NCBI GenBank assembly: GCA_041739275.1
Contig: JBGSOF010000022.1
Span: 1 to 64,000 of the forward strand
From: WGMI01 sp041739275
GTDB lineage: Bacteria; Bacteroidota; Bacteroidia; Flavobacteriales; Schleiferiaceae
Length of the DNA stretch: 64,000 nucleotides
Reading direction: 5' to 3'
Shown: positions 16,350 through 24,244 of the stretch, piece by piece
How positions within the stretch are numbered: the stretch's first letter is position 1
How the letters are laid out: each line of letters opens with the position of its first letter
Translations under genes and position numbers: made by a program
The notes under the pieces: generated by a model
What the model was told of the DNA's origin: nothing
Seen by the model: only the letters and a program-made list of their open reading frames with translations
The model's database searches: none

Positions 16350-18790
16350 GGATTTTGCTGTGTTTTCTCGCTTTTAGTGCGCTGTTCTCAGAAGGCTATT
16401 CCCAAACAGCCCAAACGGGTGCGCTCGAAGGCCGAATCACCGACCGCGAAGGCAGGCCACTGCCCGGTTCAGCGGTTCAAAGCGGGGCGCGAAATGCCCT
16501 GGCCGATTCCGATGGGTATTTCAGGCTCGTTCTGCCCGCGGGCAAACATATCGTTTGGGTGCGTTCGATTGGTTTTGTTTCAGATACTTCGGAGGTAATC
16601 ATAGAGTCGGGGAAAACCCGATTTAAAGACGTTCGTCTTTTGGTCGATCGAGCCATGCTCGCCACAGCCGAAATCATCGGAGATCGAAGACCCGTTCAAG
16701 GGGGGATCGACCTCAAAGCACGGGCGCTCGAATATCAAAGCGGTCCGCTTTCGGGAGTCGAAGGCCTCATTCGAACCTTGCCGGGGGTGAGCGGCAACAG
16801 CGAGCTGAGCAGCCAATACAATGTTCGAGGCGGAAACTTTGACGAAAACCTTGTGTACATCAATGGTTTTGAGGTATATCGACCATTTTTGGCGCGCGCC
16901 GGCGAACAAGAAGGGCAAAGCGTGATCAACCCCGATTTGGTCGATCGCATTTACTTTTCGGCGGGGGGCTTCGAAGCTTCTTACGGCGACCGAATGAGTT
17001 CGGTGCTCGACATCGGCTACCGAGTGCCCGATTCGCTTGCCATTCGCACTGAGGTCAGCCTTCTCGGGGCAAGGCTTGCATTGGACGCCTTGAGCCGCGA
17101 CAAAAAATTCAAATCGATTACCGGAGTGCGATATCGCACCAATCAAATTTTGATCGGCTCACTCGATACCGACGCCGATTTTAGGCCTCGATACTTCGAT
17201 CTTCAAACGGCTATGAGCTACGACTTCTCCCCTAAATGGAGCTTGAAATTCGTCGGGCAATGGGCCGAAAATATTTACGAGGTCGTTCCGAGCACGCGCA
17301 CCACCGATTTTGGAAATATTCAGGAGGCGCTGCGGCTTACCGTTTTTTTTGAGGGGATGGAATCGTACACCTATTCAACCCTTTTCGGGGGCTTGAACGC
17401 CGTGAATAAAGTAGACGAAAGCCTTGAATTGAGCTATGGTTTCAGTGCCTTCCGAACCCTCGAAGAAGAATACTTCGATGTGATCGGGGCCTATCGGCTG
17501 GGTGAATTGGAACTGAACCTCGGCTCAGACGAGTTTGGCGAAATAAAAGTCGAACGCGGAGCCGGCGAGTTTCAAAATTACGGGCGCAACCGCCTCGACG
17601 CATTGATCGCCGCGGCGGAGCACAAAGGGCAAAAGCGCTTCGAAAAGAGCACGTTGAGCTGGGGAATCAAGCTGCAAGCCGAAGACATTATCGACCGTTA
17701 TCGCGAGTGGGAACGCATCGATTCGGCAGGCTATTCGATTCCCCATCAGCCGAGCCCGAGCCCTCCGGGAACCCTACCTGTAGTCCCCGGTGAGGGGCCT
17801 GCGCTCTTTGAATCTTTTTCGAGTCAAGCGCTGATTCAGTCAGTTCGGCTCAGCGGGTTTGTTCAAGACAGCCGCTCTTGGAGGTTTTCAAAGGGGGGGC
17901 TCTTTGCGCTGAGCAGCGGCATTCGCTTCAATTCGTGGTCATTGAACGGGCAAACCACGGTTTCGCCCCGGGTGGGCATCAGCTACCGCCCTGAGTGGAA
18001 GAGCGATCAGCTCTTTCGATTTTCGACGGGCTTGTACAGTCAACCTGCGTTTTACAGAGAAATGCGTTCGCTCGAAGGCGGGGTAAACGAAGACATTCGC
18101 GCTCAGAATTCCTTTCATCTGATTGCGGGGCACGAACTCAGAATGCGCATGTGGGGGCGGCCCTTCAAACTGGTTTCCGAAGCCTACTACAAACACATGT
18201 GGGACCTGGTTCCTTACGAAATCGACAATGTCCGCATTCGATATTCGGCCGTCAACCAAGCCACCGGTTATGCCGCGGGTTTCGACGCTCGGATTAACGG
18301 AGAGTTTGTGCCGGGCATTGATTCTTGGGCAAGTCTGGGGGTTTTGAGCGTTCAAGAGGACATCGAAGGAGATGGGGCCGGCTACATCCCCCGACCGACC
18401 GATCGACGCGTCAATTTTGCGCTTTATTTTCAAGATTATTTGCCCAACGACCCGAGTTTTCGGGTAAGCATGAGCCTGTTCTTCAGCACCGGCCAACCGT
18501 TTGGTGCGCCTCAGAGCGAACGAAAAGATCAGGTATTCAGAATTCCCAACTATCGAAGATTCGACATTGGCTTTATCAAAGTGCTCAAAGAATCGGGTAA
18601 AAAGGGCAAGATCGGGCTCTTTAAATCGTTCGATTCCGCTTGGGTCGGTCTCGAAGTATTCAACCTTTTACAGATCAGAAACACCGTGTCGTATCTCTGG
18701 ATTCGAGACATCAGCAGTGCGAATCAATACGCCGTGCCGAACTACCTCACCGACCGGGTTTTGAACATCAAACTAAACCTGGCCATTTAG
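16346..18790 (+). CDS. TonB-dependent receptor with N-terminal carboxypeptidase-like domain
   Basis: About 814 residues. A signal peptide (MRILLCFLAFSALFSEGYSQ) precedes a CarboxypepD-reg-like domain (LEGRITDREGRPLPGSAV, about 24-95), then the plug domain with GVEGLIRTLPGVSGNSELS and YNVRGGNFDENLVYINGFEVY, then a beta-barrel with many aromatic-ended strands to the C-terminal VLNIKLNLAI. The receptor takes a large substrate across the outer membrane using TonB energy; the substrate is not evident. There is no SusD partner in the operon. It starts in the stop codon of the preceding gene (ATGA) and is followed after three bases by the 78-residue gene. Confidence 0.88.
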   Translation: MRILLCFLAFSALFSEGYSQTAQTGALEGRITDREGRPLPGSAVQSGARNALADSDGYFRLVLPAGKHIVWVRSIGFVSDTSEVIIESGKTRFKDVRLLVDRAMLATAEIIGDRRPVQGGIDLKARALEYQSGPLSGVEGLIRTLPGVSGNSELSSQYNVRGGNFDENLVYINGFEVYRPFLARAGEQEGQSVINPDLVDRIYFSAGGFEASYGDRMSSVLDIGYRVPDSLAIRTEVSLLGARLALDALSRDKKFKSITGVRYRTNQILIGSLDTDADFRPRYFDLQTAMSYDFSPKWSLKFVGQWAENIYEVVPSTRTTDFGNIQEALRLTVFFEGMESYTYSTLFGGLNAVNKVDESLELSYGFSAFRTLEEEYFDVIGAYRLGELELNLGSDEFGEIKVERGAGEFQNYGRNRLDALIAAAEHKGQKRFEKSTLSWGIKLQAEDIIDRYREWERIDSAGYSIPHQPSPSPPGTLPVVPGEGPALFESFSSQALIQSVRLSGFVQDSRSWRFSKGGLFALSSGIRFNSWSLNGQTTVSPRVGISYRPEWKSDQLFRFSTGLYSQPAFYREMRSLEGGVNEDIRAQNSFHLIAGHELRMRMWGRPFKLVSEAYYKHMWDLVPYEIDNVRIRYSAVNQATGYAAGFDARINGEFVPGIDSWASLGVLSVQEDIEGDGAGYIPRPTDRRVNFALYFQDYLPNDPSFRVSMSLFFSTGQPFGAPQSERKDQVFRIPNYRRFDIGFIKVLKESGKKGKIGLFKSFDSAWVGLEVFNLLQIRNTVSYLWIRDISSANQYAVPNYLTDRVLNIKLNLAI

Positions 18791-18793
18791 GCG

Positions 18794-19030
18794 ATGAGGA
18801 TTCTTGGACGCATTCCCCATCCGGTTTTTCAGATCGTGGCCTACGAGCTCGAGCGGCATTATTATCTCGAAATCGAAGCGGGACCGATGAAGCAGTGCTT
18901 CAAACTGCCAAAAGATCGATTTGCAGGGCTCGAAGGCTTATCTCAACTATTTGACCCTGAATTCGAAACAGGTTTAGTGCAGAGATTCGAAGCGATGTAC
19001 GCCGAGCTCGAACGACTCCTGAAGCGCTGA
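18794..19030 (+). CDS. Conserved small hypothetical protein
   Basis: 78 residues, no signal peptide or transmembrane segment. The N-terminal part looks like a beta meander (PHPVFQIVAYELERHYYLEIEAG, seen as PVFQIVAYELE then YYLEIEAG), and the C-terminal half is helical (LVQRFEAMYAELERLLKR). I do not recognise a named family. It begins three bases after the TonB receptor, so it belongs to that operon, and the ATG start is unambiguous. Confidence 0.65.
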   Translation: MRILGRIPHPVFQIVAYELERHYYLEIEAGPMKQCFKLPKDRFAGLEGLSQLFDPEFETGLVQRFEAMYAELERLLKR

Positions 19031-19040
19031 TTTCGCCGCT

Positions 19041-19955
19041 TTAGCGAATCAACGAAAACATGCCCCGCTCTTGAAAAGTGCCCTTGTTGACGATGGTATA
19101 ATTCGCAACATAGAAATAGGCTCCGGGGGCCAAAGGCTGGGTGTCGAGGGTGCCGTCCCAACCCTTTTCGAGATTTTCGGTTTCAAAGACCAAGGAGCCC
19201 CAGCGGTTGTAGATCTGCAGAGTGTACTTGGTGATTGAATTGCCCTGCGGCAACCAGACTTCGTTCTCTCCGTCGCCGTCGGGTGTAAAGGCCGAAGGGA
19301 AAAAGATTCGCGGCGGAGCTTCGCCCAAAGAAGGCAAGCAAGGATCGTCTATGCGCACAGATGCTTGAAACGTACCGCACGGGCTGCTCCCCGAAACGAT
19401 GTACAGCCCGTCTTGTTCGATGCGCAGGGTGTCGTTTCGTGAGCCCACGTTCCATTGATAACGCAGGGCGCCCCGGGCAATCAAGGTCAAGGCATCGTCG
19501 TCGCAGGCATCGCCCAACACATCGATCCACACCGAATCGGGCAGATTGAGTGCCGTCAGTTGAAGGGTCGATACGCTATCGCAGCCAAAAACAGATTGAT
19601 CGAATGAGGTGTAGTTTCCCGATGCCACCCAATTGACTCCGGCAAAAAAGTAGCTCTCACCCGCGCAAATTGTATCTACAAGGGCAATGGTATCGAGTTC
19701 TCTTACGCTGAGGGTGAGATAGGTCAGCGAATCAAAACCATAAATGTTCTGGCCCAGCGCCAAATACAAACCTGTTTGGTCTCTCCAAGTGCCGTTAAAC
19801 CAGATCGAATCGCCCTCGCAAATCGATTGGTCGAGATAAACCGTGTCGGGGCCGTTGGGGGGCAGCGCACCAAGAAACTCAGATCGAGCCGTTTGGGGCA
19901 AAAACAACACGCCAACCCAAGTCAAAAAGACAAAAACATGAAAAAACCGATTCAC
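19041..19955 (-). CDS. Secreted protein with gliding-motility (T9SS type B) C-terminal domain
   Basis: 304 residues. Signal peptide (FFHVFVFLTWVGVLFLPQTARS). Residues about 35-165 contain two repeats of the Cys-containing pattern DSICEGDSIWFNG / DTICAGESYFFAG followed by YTSFDQSVFGCDS, typical of SprB-like adhesin repeats, then an Ig-like module with a Cys pair. The C-terminal 90 residues are the gliding motility-associated domain: FFPSAFTPDGDGENEVW, YTLQIYNRWGSLVFETENLEKGWDG, PGAYFYVANYTI. That tail directs type IX secretion and surface attachment. Probably a small surface adhesin. It is convergent with the preceding operon (10-base gap). Confidence 0.85.
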   Translation of the reverse strand: MNRFFHVFVFLTWVGVLFLPQTARSEFLGALPPNGPDTVYLDQSICEGDSIWFNGTWRDQTGLYLALGQNIYGFDSLTYLTLSVRELDTIALVDTICAGESYFFAGVNWVASGNYTSFDQSVFGCDSVSTLQLTALNLPDSVWIDVLGDACDDDALTLIARGALRYQWNVGSRNDTLRIEQDGLYIVSGSSPCGTFQASVRIDDPCLPSLGEAPPRIFFPSAFTPDGDGENEVWLPQGNSITKYTLQIYNRWGSLVFETENLEKGWDGTLDTQPLAPGAYFYVANYTIVNKGTFQERGMFSLIR

Positions 19956-20172
19956 GAAAGGGGTACAATTAGAGCGTCAAAGTTCGCGCCCGTTGGCCGA
20001 TTTCACATACCCAATGAGCCTTCGACCCCTGCTAAACAGTTTTAATCTGCCGAATCTGCCATAGGGAGATCGGCAGAATGGGTTGGGACAGGATCTAAAA
20101 TCTTGAACGCATGGCTCCGGACTCATCACGAGCGCCCCTGCATACTCTGTCAAATTGCATGATATTTGACCC

Positions 20173-20856
20173 GTGAGCGCACTCAACGACCCCGAGTCTT
20201 ATCAGAGTTCAAGGCCCGACTTGCATCCATTTTTATCGGGAGCCGGCAAACTGCTCGACATCGGCTGCAATCGAGGCGAGTTGTGCAAGGCGCTGATGCA
20301 AAAAGACCCCCGGCTCGTCTGCCACGGCATCGACTACAACGCACAGGCCATCCAAAATGCGCAAAACCACCTCGCTGTGGCCGAGTGCATCGACCTCATT
20401 CAAAATTTTGAACGCTTCGAAGGCTTCTTGGCCGAGAACGGACCTTACGATCAAATCGTGGCGGCAGACGTTCTCGAACACCTCTCGAACCCACTCGAAG
20501 TGCACCGTGCCTTGTTTAGGGCTTTGAACCCCGGCGGAAAAATCCTGATTTCGCTGCCCAATACGGGGCACTGGGAAAGTCTGCTTCACCTCTTGGCGCA
20601 GAAGTGGCCGCGAAACGACCGAGGAATTTACGACCGCACCCACCTCAGTCTGTTCTTAAGGCGCAACCTTTCTGAATTTCACCCCGGTGCGAGCGGAGGA
20701 ATGCGGATCGCCGGGCGAAAACTGAAATTTTTCGATACCAATCGACCCTCGATCGTCGGCAAAGTGCTCAATCGTTTGGTCCGGCCTTTATCCATCCTGC
20801 CGTGGATACGCGATTACTTTACGTTTCAGTTTTACGTTGAAGTTTGGAAAGATTGA
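20173..20856 (+). CDS. Class I SAM-dependent methyltransferase
   Basis: 227 residues. The SAM-binding glycine motif LLDIGCNRGELCKAL opens the Rossmann fold, HGIDYNAQAI is the acidic second strand, and VAADVLEHLSNPLEVHRAL followed by LNPGGKILISLPN are motifs II and III of the Methyltransf_11/UbiG-like group. The start is GTG at 20173. It overlaps the glycosyltransferase start by 13 bases and heads a three-gene run with a flippase, so it probably methylates a sugar or lipid-linked intermediate; the substrate is inferred from context only. Confidence 0.78.
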   Translation: MSALNDPESYQSSRPDLHPFLSGAGKLLDIGCNRGELCKALMQKDPRLVCHGIDYNAQAIQNAQNHLAVAECIDLIQNFERFEGFLAENGPYDQIVAADVLEHLSNPLEVHRALFRALNPGGKILISLPNTGHWESLLHLLAQKWPRNDRGIYDRTHLSLFLRRNLSEFHPGASGGMRIAGRKLKFFDTNRPSIVGKVLNRLVRPLSILPWIRDYFTFQFYVEVWKD

Positions 20857-21815
20857 TTTCAGTAGTTCTCTGCAGCTACAACGGCATCGAATTCTTGGGG
20901 GAACAAATCGACAGCATTGTCCGCCAAACGCTTCCCGCACACGAAATCTTGATCTTCGACGACGGAAGCTCCGACGGAAGCCAAGCAATGATCGAACAAT
21001 GGGCTCTGAGGCACTCAAACATTCATTTTCATCAAAATGAACGGCGTTTGGGCTATGCTCGAAACTTTGAACAGGCATTGCTCAAAGCCCAAGGCTCTTG
21101 GATTTTTTTGAGCGATCAAGACGATCGATGGGCACCTGAGCGAATAGAGCAAATGATTTCGGCGGTTGGTCAGAATTGGCTTTTGTATTGCGATGCCCAG
21201 ATTTTAAGTTCTTCGACATCGGGCTCAAAAAGCCTTTTCGCATCGAGCTTTCGAACCGCGCGCATCGGAAAGAGACGCGCGCCGCGCGAAGTCCTGCGTC
21301 AACCGGGTGTAAAAGGCTGTCAAATGCTTGTTTCCAAGGAGTTGGTAGATTTCTCCATGCCCGCTCCCCAAGGCGTACTCGAACGGTGGGGGCACGACCA
21401 CTGGCTGGCCATTCACGCGTTTGCACGCGGACGTGCCGATGCCTTAGATCGGGTGTTGATGGACCATCGAATCCACGACAAAAACACCAGCGGTCGAGTG
21501 TCTGCCGGACTCTTCAGTCGACTACAAAAAAAGCGCGCAGACCTCAGCACTCAACCCATCGACTTTTGGTATCGACGCTTTGAATCGCTTTCGTTTCTCG
21601 CCTCGGACCCGCGCACACTCGAGCCCTATCGCAGGGCCTTGGAAGCCCAAATCAGCTTTCAGAAAAAGCGTTTGGAAGCACTTCGTTCGAAAAGCTATTT
21701 GACGTGGATAACAAACTGGTTCAAAGGTGATTATAGAGAATTTTCGTTCGGAAACAGCGCGGCGGTTGGAGATTTGCTCCGAATGATATCGAGCCGGAAA
21801 TACACTGCGCAGTGA
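20844..21815 (+). CDS. Glycosyltransferase family 2
   Basis: 323 residues with a GT-A fold N-terminal half: ISVVLCSYNGIEFLGEQID (nucleotide-binding strand), ILIFDDGSSDGSQAMIEQW (family DDGS motif) and WIFLSDQDDRWAPERIEQM, the DQDD acceptor/metal motif of rhamnosyl-type GT2 enzymes. The C-terminal part has no membrane helices. No ATG is available; start is TTG at 20844 or TTG at 20853, the latter overlapping the previous stop as TTGA. The downstream flippase starts in its own stop codon, so the three genes are coupled in one glycan operon. Confidence 0.85.
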   Translation: MERLISVVLCSYNGIEFLGEQIDSIVRQTLPAHEILIFDDGSSDGSQAMIEQWALRHSNIHFHQNERRLGYARNFEQALLKAQGSWIFLSDQDDRWAPERIEQMISAVGQNWLLYCDAQILSSSTSGSKSLFASSFRTARIGKRRAPREVLRQPGVKGCQMLVSKELVDFSMPAPQGVLERWGHDHWLAIHAFARGRADALDRVLMDHRIHDKNTSGRVSAGLFSRLQKKRADLSTQPIDFWYRRFESLSFLASDPRTLEPYRRALEAQISFQKKRLEALRSKSYLTWITNWFKGDYREFSFGNSAAVGDLLRMISSRKYTAQ

Positions 21816-23266
21816 AGCTCGGCCGAGTAGGAAAACAAGGGCTTCGCGGCGGACTGGCGCTCTATGCCGGGCAAGTGCTCGGCCTATTCAACAAGCTGGT
21901 GCTGTTTCCAATGGCATTCCTCGGTTCAGAGGAATATTGGGGACTGTTTGAGTGGTTTTCGAGCACGGCGGTTCTCGTAGTGGCTTTGGGAAGTCTCGGA
22001 GTTTCTCGGGTCTGGGTTCGTTTTGCGCCCGCTGCGGGCACGGATTTGCAGGCCTTATTTCGATGGTCCGCTGCCCCTGCCCTGCTCGGTTTTTCGGGCA
22101 TGATGGCCGCTCTTTGGCTCCTTGCACCCTCGATATCGAACCTCAATTCAAACCCCGAACTCACCCGAACGCACTATTCGGCTTTCGTTTTGATCTTGTT
22201 CTCTATCTGGCTATTCGACCTCGCGAGCGGAGTGCTTCAGGCCGATTTTAAGGCGCATTGGCCGCTGTTCGCCAATAACGTCAGTTTGAGACTCCTCAAT
22301 ACAGCGGTACTGAGCCTTGCGTTCTTCCTGTCTTGGTCGCCGGCCAAGCTCATTGTGGCTCTTGCGTTGGTGTACCTCCTCAACCACGGCGTATTGGCGG
22401 TTTTGGCGGCCAAGCGACTTCGAAAAACGCTCTCGCTGAGCCAAACCCCTCTTGAGAATTCGAGTCCGCGCACTTGGAACGACTTTCGGCGCTATTCGCT
22501 TTGGACGGTGCTCGCGGCCCATGCGATGCTGCAGCTCGATGTCTTTTTGGTCGGATCGCTGCTCCCGCTCAGCCAAGCCGCCCTGCTCGGACTTTCGAAG
22601 AATTTTACCAGCGCGGTCGAAATGCCCGCTCGATCGATCAGTCAAGCATCGATGGCCGTGCTTGCAGAGCGCATGAGTGCGGGCGATCTCAAATCGGTAC
22701 GCTCGATTTATCGCAAAACCTCTTTAGTCCAATTTCTCGCCTCCGGCTTGCTCTTTTTCTTTCTGCTCATCAACCTCAAATGGATGCTCGCCTTGTTGCC
22801 TTCGGGCCGGGGATACGAAACCGTTTGGATGTTGGTCGCCGTGTCGGGAATTGGGCGGATCGTGGACGCGTTGACCGGTTCGAATACAGTGATTATCAAC
22901 AATTCAGATTATTACCGTTTCAATTTGTGGTCGAGTATTCTCAGTCTTGCGCTCATGATCGGAATTCAACTGTGGACCATACCGCGATTTGGCTTGATCG
23001 GAGCTTCGATCGGTTTTGCCCTGGGGCTCAGTCTGGTCAATTCCGCAAAAACCATCTATTTATTCTTCAAAACAGGTTTGCATCCTTTTGACCGAACCCA
23101 CGCTGAATTGGCGCTGCTTTTCACTGTTTTAGGACTGATCTTCGCTGTTTTGAAACCTCAAACCGAGACCCTTTCCATTTTATTCGCGAATCTGGCAGGT
23201 GCGGCGATCTCGGCGGGTTATCTCTGGAAAAGACGCGATTTCTGGAAGCGCTTGATCTCAGGTTAA
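21812..23266 (+). CDS. Polysaccharide flippase, MATE/Wzx-type
   Basis: 484 residues with about 12-14 hydrophobic helices (GLALYAGQVLGLFNKLVLF at the start, LLGFSGMMAALWLLA, IGASIGFALGLSLVNSA), the pattern of oligosaccharide flippases (Polysacc_synt). It should move undecaprenyl-linked oligosaccharide across the inner membrane. The start is GTG at 21812, overlapping the GT2 stop. No polymerase (Wzy) gene is seen here. Convergent with the sulfotransferase gene. Confidence 0.82.
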   Translation: MKLGRVGKQGLRGGLALYAGQVLGLFNKLVLFPMAFLGSEEYWGLFEWFSSTAVLVVALGSLGVSRVWVRFAPAAGTDLQALFRWSAAPALLGFSGMMAALWLLAPSISNLNSNPELTRTHYSAFVLILFSIWLFDLASGVLQADFKAHWPLFANNVSLRLLNTAVLSLAFFLSWSPAKLIVALALVYLLNHGVLAVLAAKRLRKTLSLSQTPLENSSPRTWNDFRRYSLWTVLAAHAMLQLDVFLVGSLLPLSQAALLGLSKNFTSAVEMPARSISQASMAVLAERMSAGDLKSVRSIYRKTSLVQFLASGLLFFFLLINLKWMLALLPSGRGYETVWMLVAVSGIGRIVDALTGSNTVIINNSDYYRFNLWSSILSLALMIGIQLWTIPRFGLIGASIGFALGLSLVNSAKTIYLFFKTGLHPFDRTHAELALLFTVLGLIFAVLKPQTETLSILFANLAGAAISAGYLWKRRDFWKRLISG

Positions 23267-23295
23267 GGTACCGAAAATCAAAGCGCCGATTTATT

Positions 23296-24171
23296 TCAAG
23301 CCTTGAACTTCACGTTCCATCGACTCAAATCGAGTTCCGGAAAAAGACGCTGCAACTCAGCAACCGATGGGGCGTATTTCAGTGTCAACTGCTCGATAAA
23401 CTCCCGGTCTCTCGGGTCAGATTTCGGCATGGTGCGGGTGTTGACCGCCGCGTAGATTTTTCCCAAAACAGGCCGTGCAAATTTGGGAACCATCGGCAGC
23501 CAGCCCACGGCCTTTCGGTGTAAATCGGGGTTTCGCGTCGCGTAGGTTTCGTTGTGCTGCTCGAACGAAAACGCATTGTAAAAGCCCGAGTCTATGCCCA
23601 AAAAGGCACAGAGTGCGTCCATGGTTTTCCGAGGCTCTCGAATCAGCTCCTCAAAGACGAAGACCTGAATTGAATTGCGGCCAAGGACTTCAACCCACTT
23701 TGAGAGGTAGGTGGCATACAGTCCTTCTTCAAAATGACTTTGATCGGTCCCCTTTTGGAGTCCCGAAAACGTTTCAAAGTCGAGGGCAGTGGTTTTGAGC
23801 TTGTACCGATTGAACTTCCACTTCGAATAAAGCCTCGCCGCGGGTTCCCGAAGCAAAAAGATCATTTTGGGTGGCCCCTCGGGCAATTTCGGAATCCACT
23901 CGAGGGCGGTTCTGCTGTAGAGGTAGACGGCGCTGGCTTCGAACACCACCGGGGCATTTTTGCAGCGCTCAAAGTGTTTTTGGTAGTCCTCCAACGGGCT
24001 CTCGTGGATGTTGCAGCCCTTGTTGAAGCGACTCACGACATCGTCGAAGAAAAAAGGCTCCTTGATCGGACTGCCGCACACCTCGGGATGCGCCTCGAGC
24101 CAAAAATAAAGCGAACTCGTTCCGCACTTGGGCGCTCCGCCCACGATCAAATTTGGCCACATGGTCGCCAA
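23296..24171 (-). CDS. Sulfotransferase domain protein
   Basis: 291 residues. The 5'-phosphosulfate-binding loop is VGGAPKCGTSSLYFWL near residues 10-25. The 3'-phosphate-binding region is IFLLREPAARLYSKWKFNR, with the conserved Arg and Ser. IQVFVFEELIREPRKTM is the typical later strand. This is the heparan/Stf0-like class that moves sulfate from PAPS to a sugar hydroxyl, so a sulfated surface polysaccharide is suggested by the adjacent flippase and transferases. ATG at 24171; a second ATG at 24162 (MWPNLIV) is equally possible. Divergent from YfhO with 73 bases between. Confidence 0.85.
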   Translation of the reverse strand: MATMWPNLIVGGAPKCGTSSLYFWLEAHPEVCGSPIKEPFFFDDVVSRFNKGCNIHESPLEDYQKHFERCKNAPVVFEASAVYLYSRTALEWIPKLPEGPPKMIFLLREPAARLYSKWKFNRYKLKTTALDFETFSGLQKGTDQSHFEEGLYATYLSKWVEVLGRNSIQVFVFEELIREPRKTMDALCAFLGIDSGFYNAFSFEQHNETYATRNPDLHRKAVGWLPMVPKFARPVLGKIYAAVNTRTMPKSDPRDREFIEQLTLKYAPSVAELQRLFPELDLSRWNVKFKA

Positions 24172-24244
24172 AAATAGCCAATGCGATTCCGTTTATTTTC
24201 GCCTTTCGTGAAAGAGCTTCTTTGATCTCGACAAACCCAGCCCC

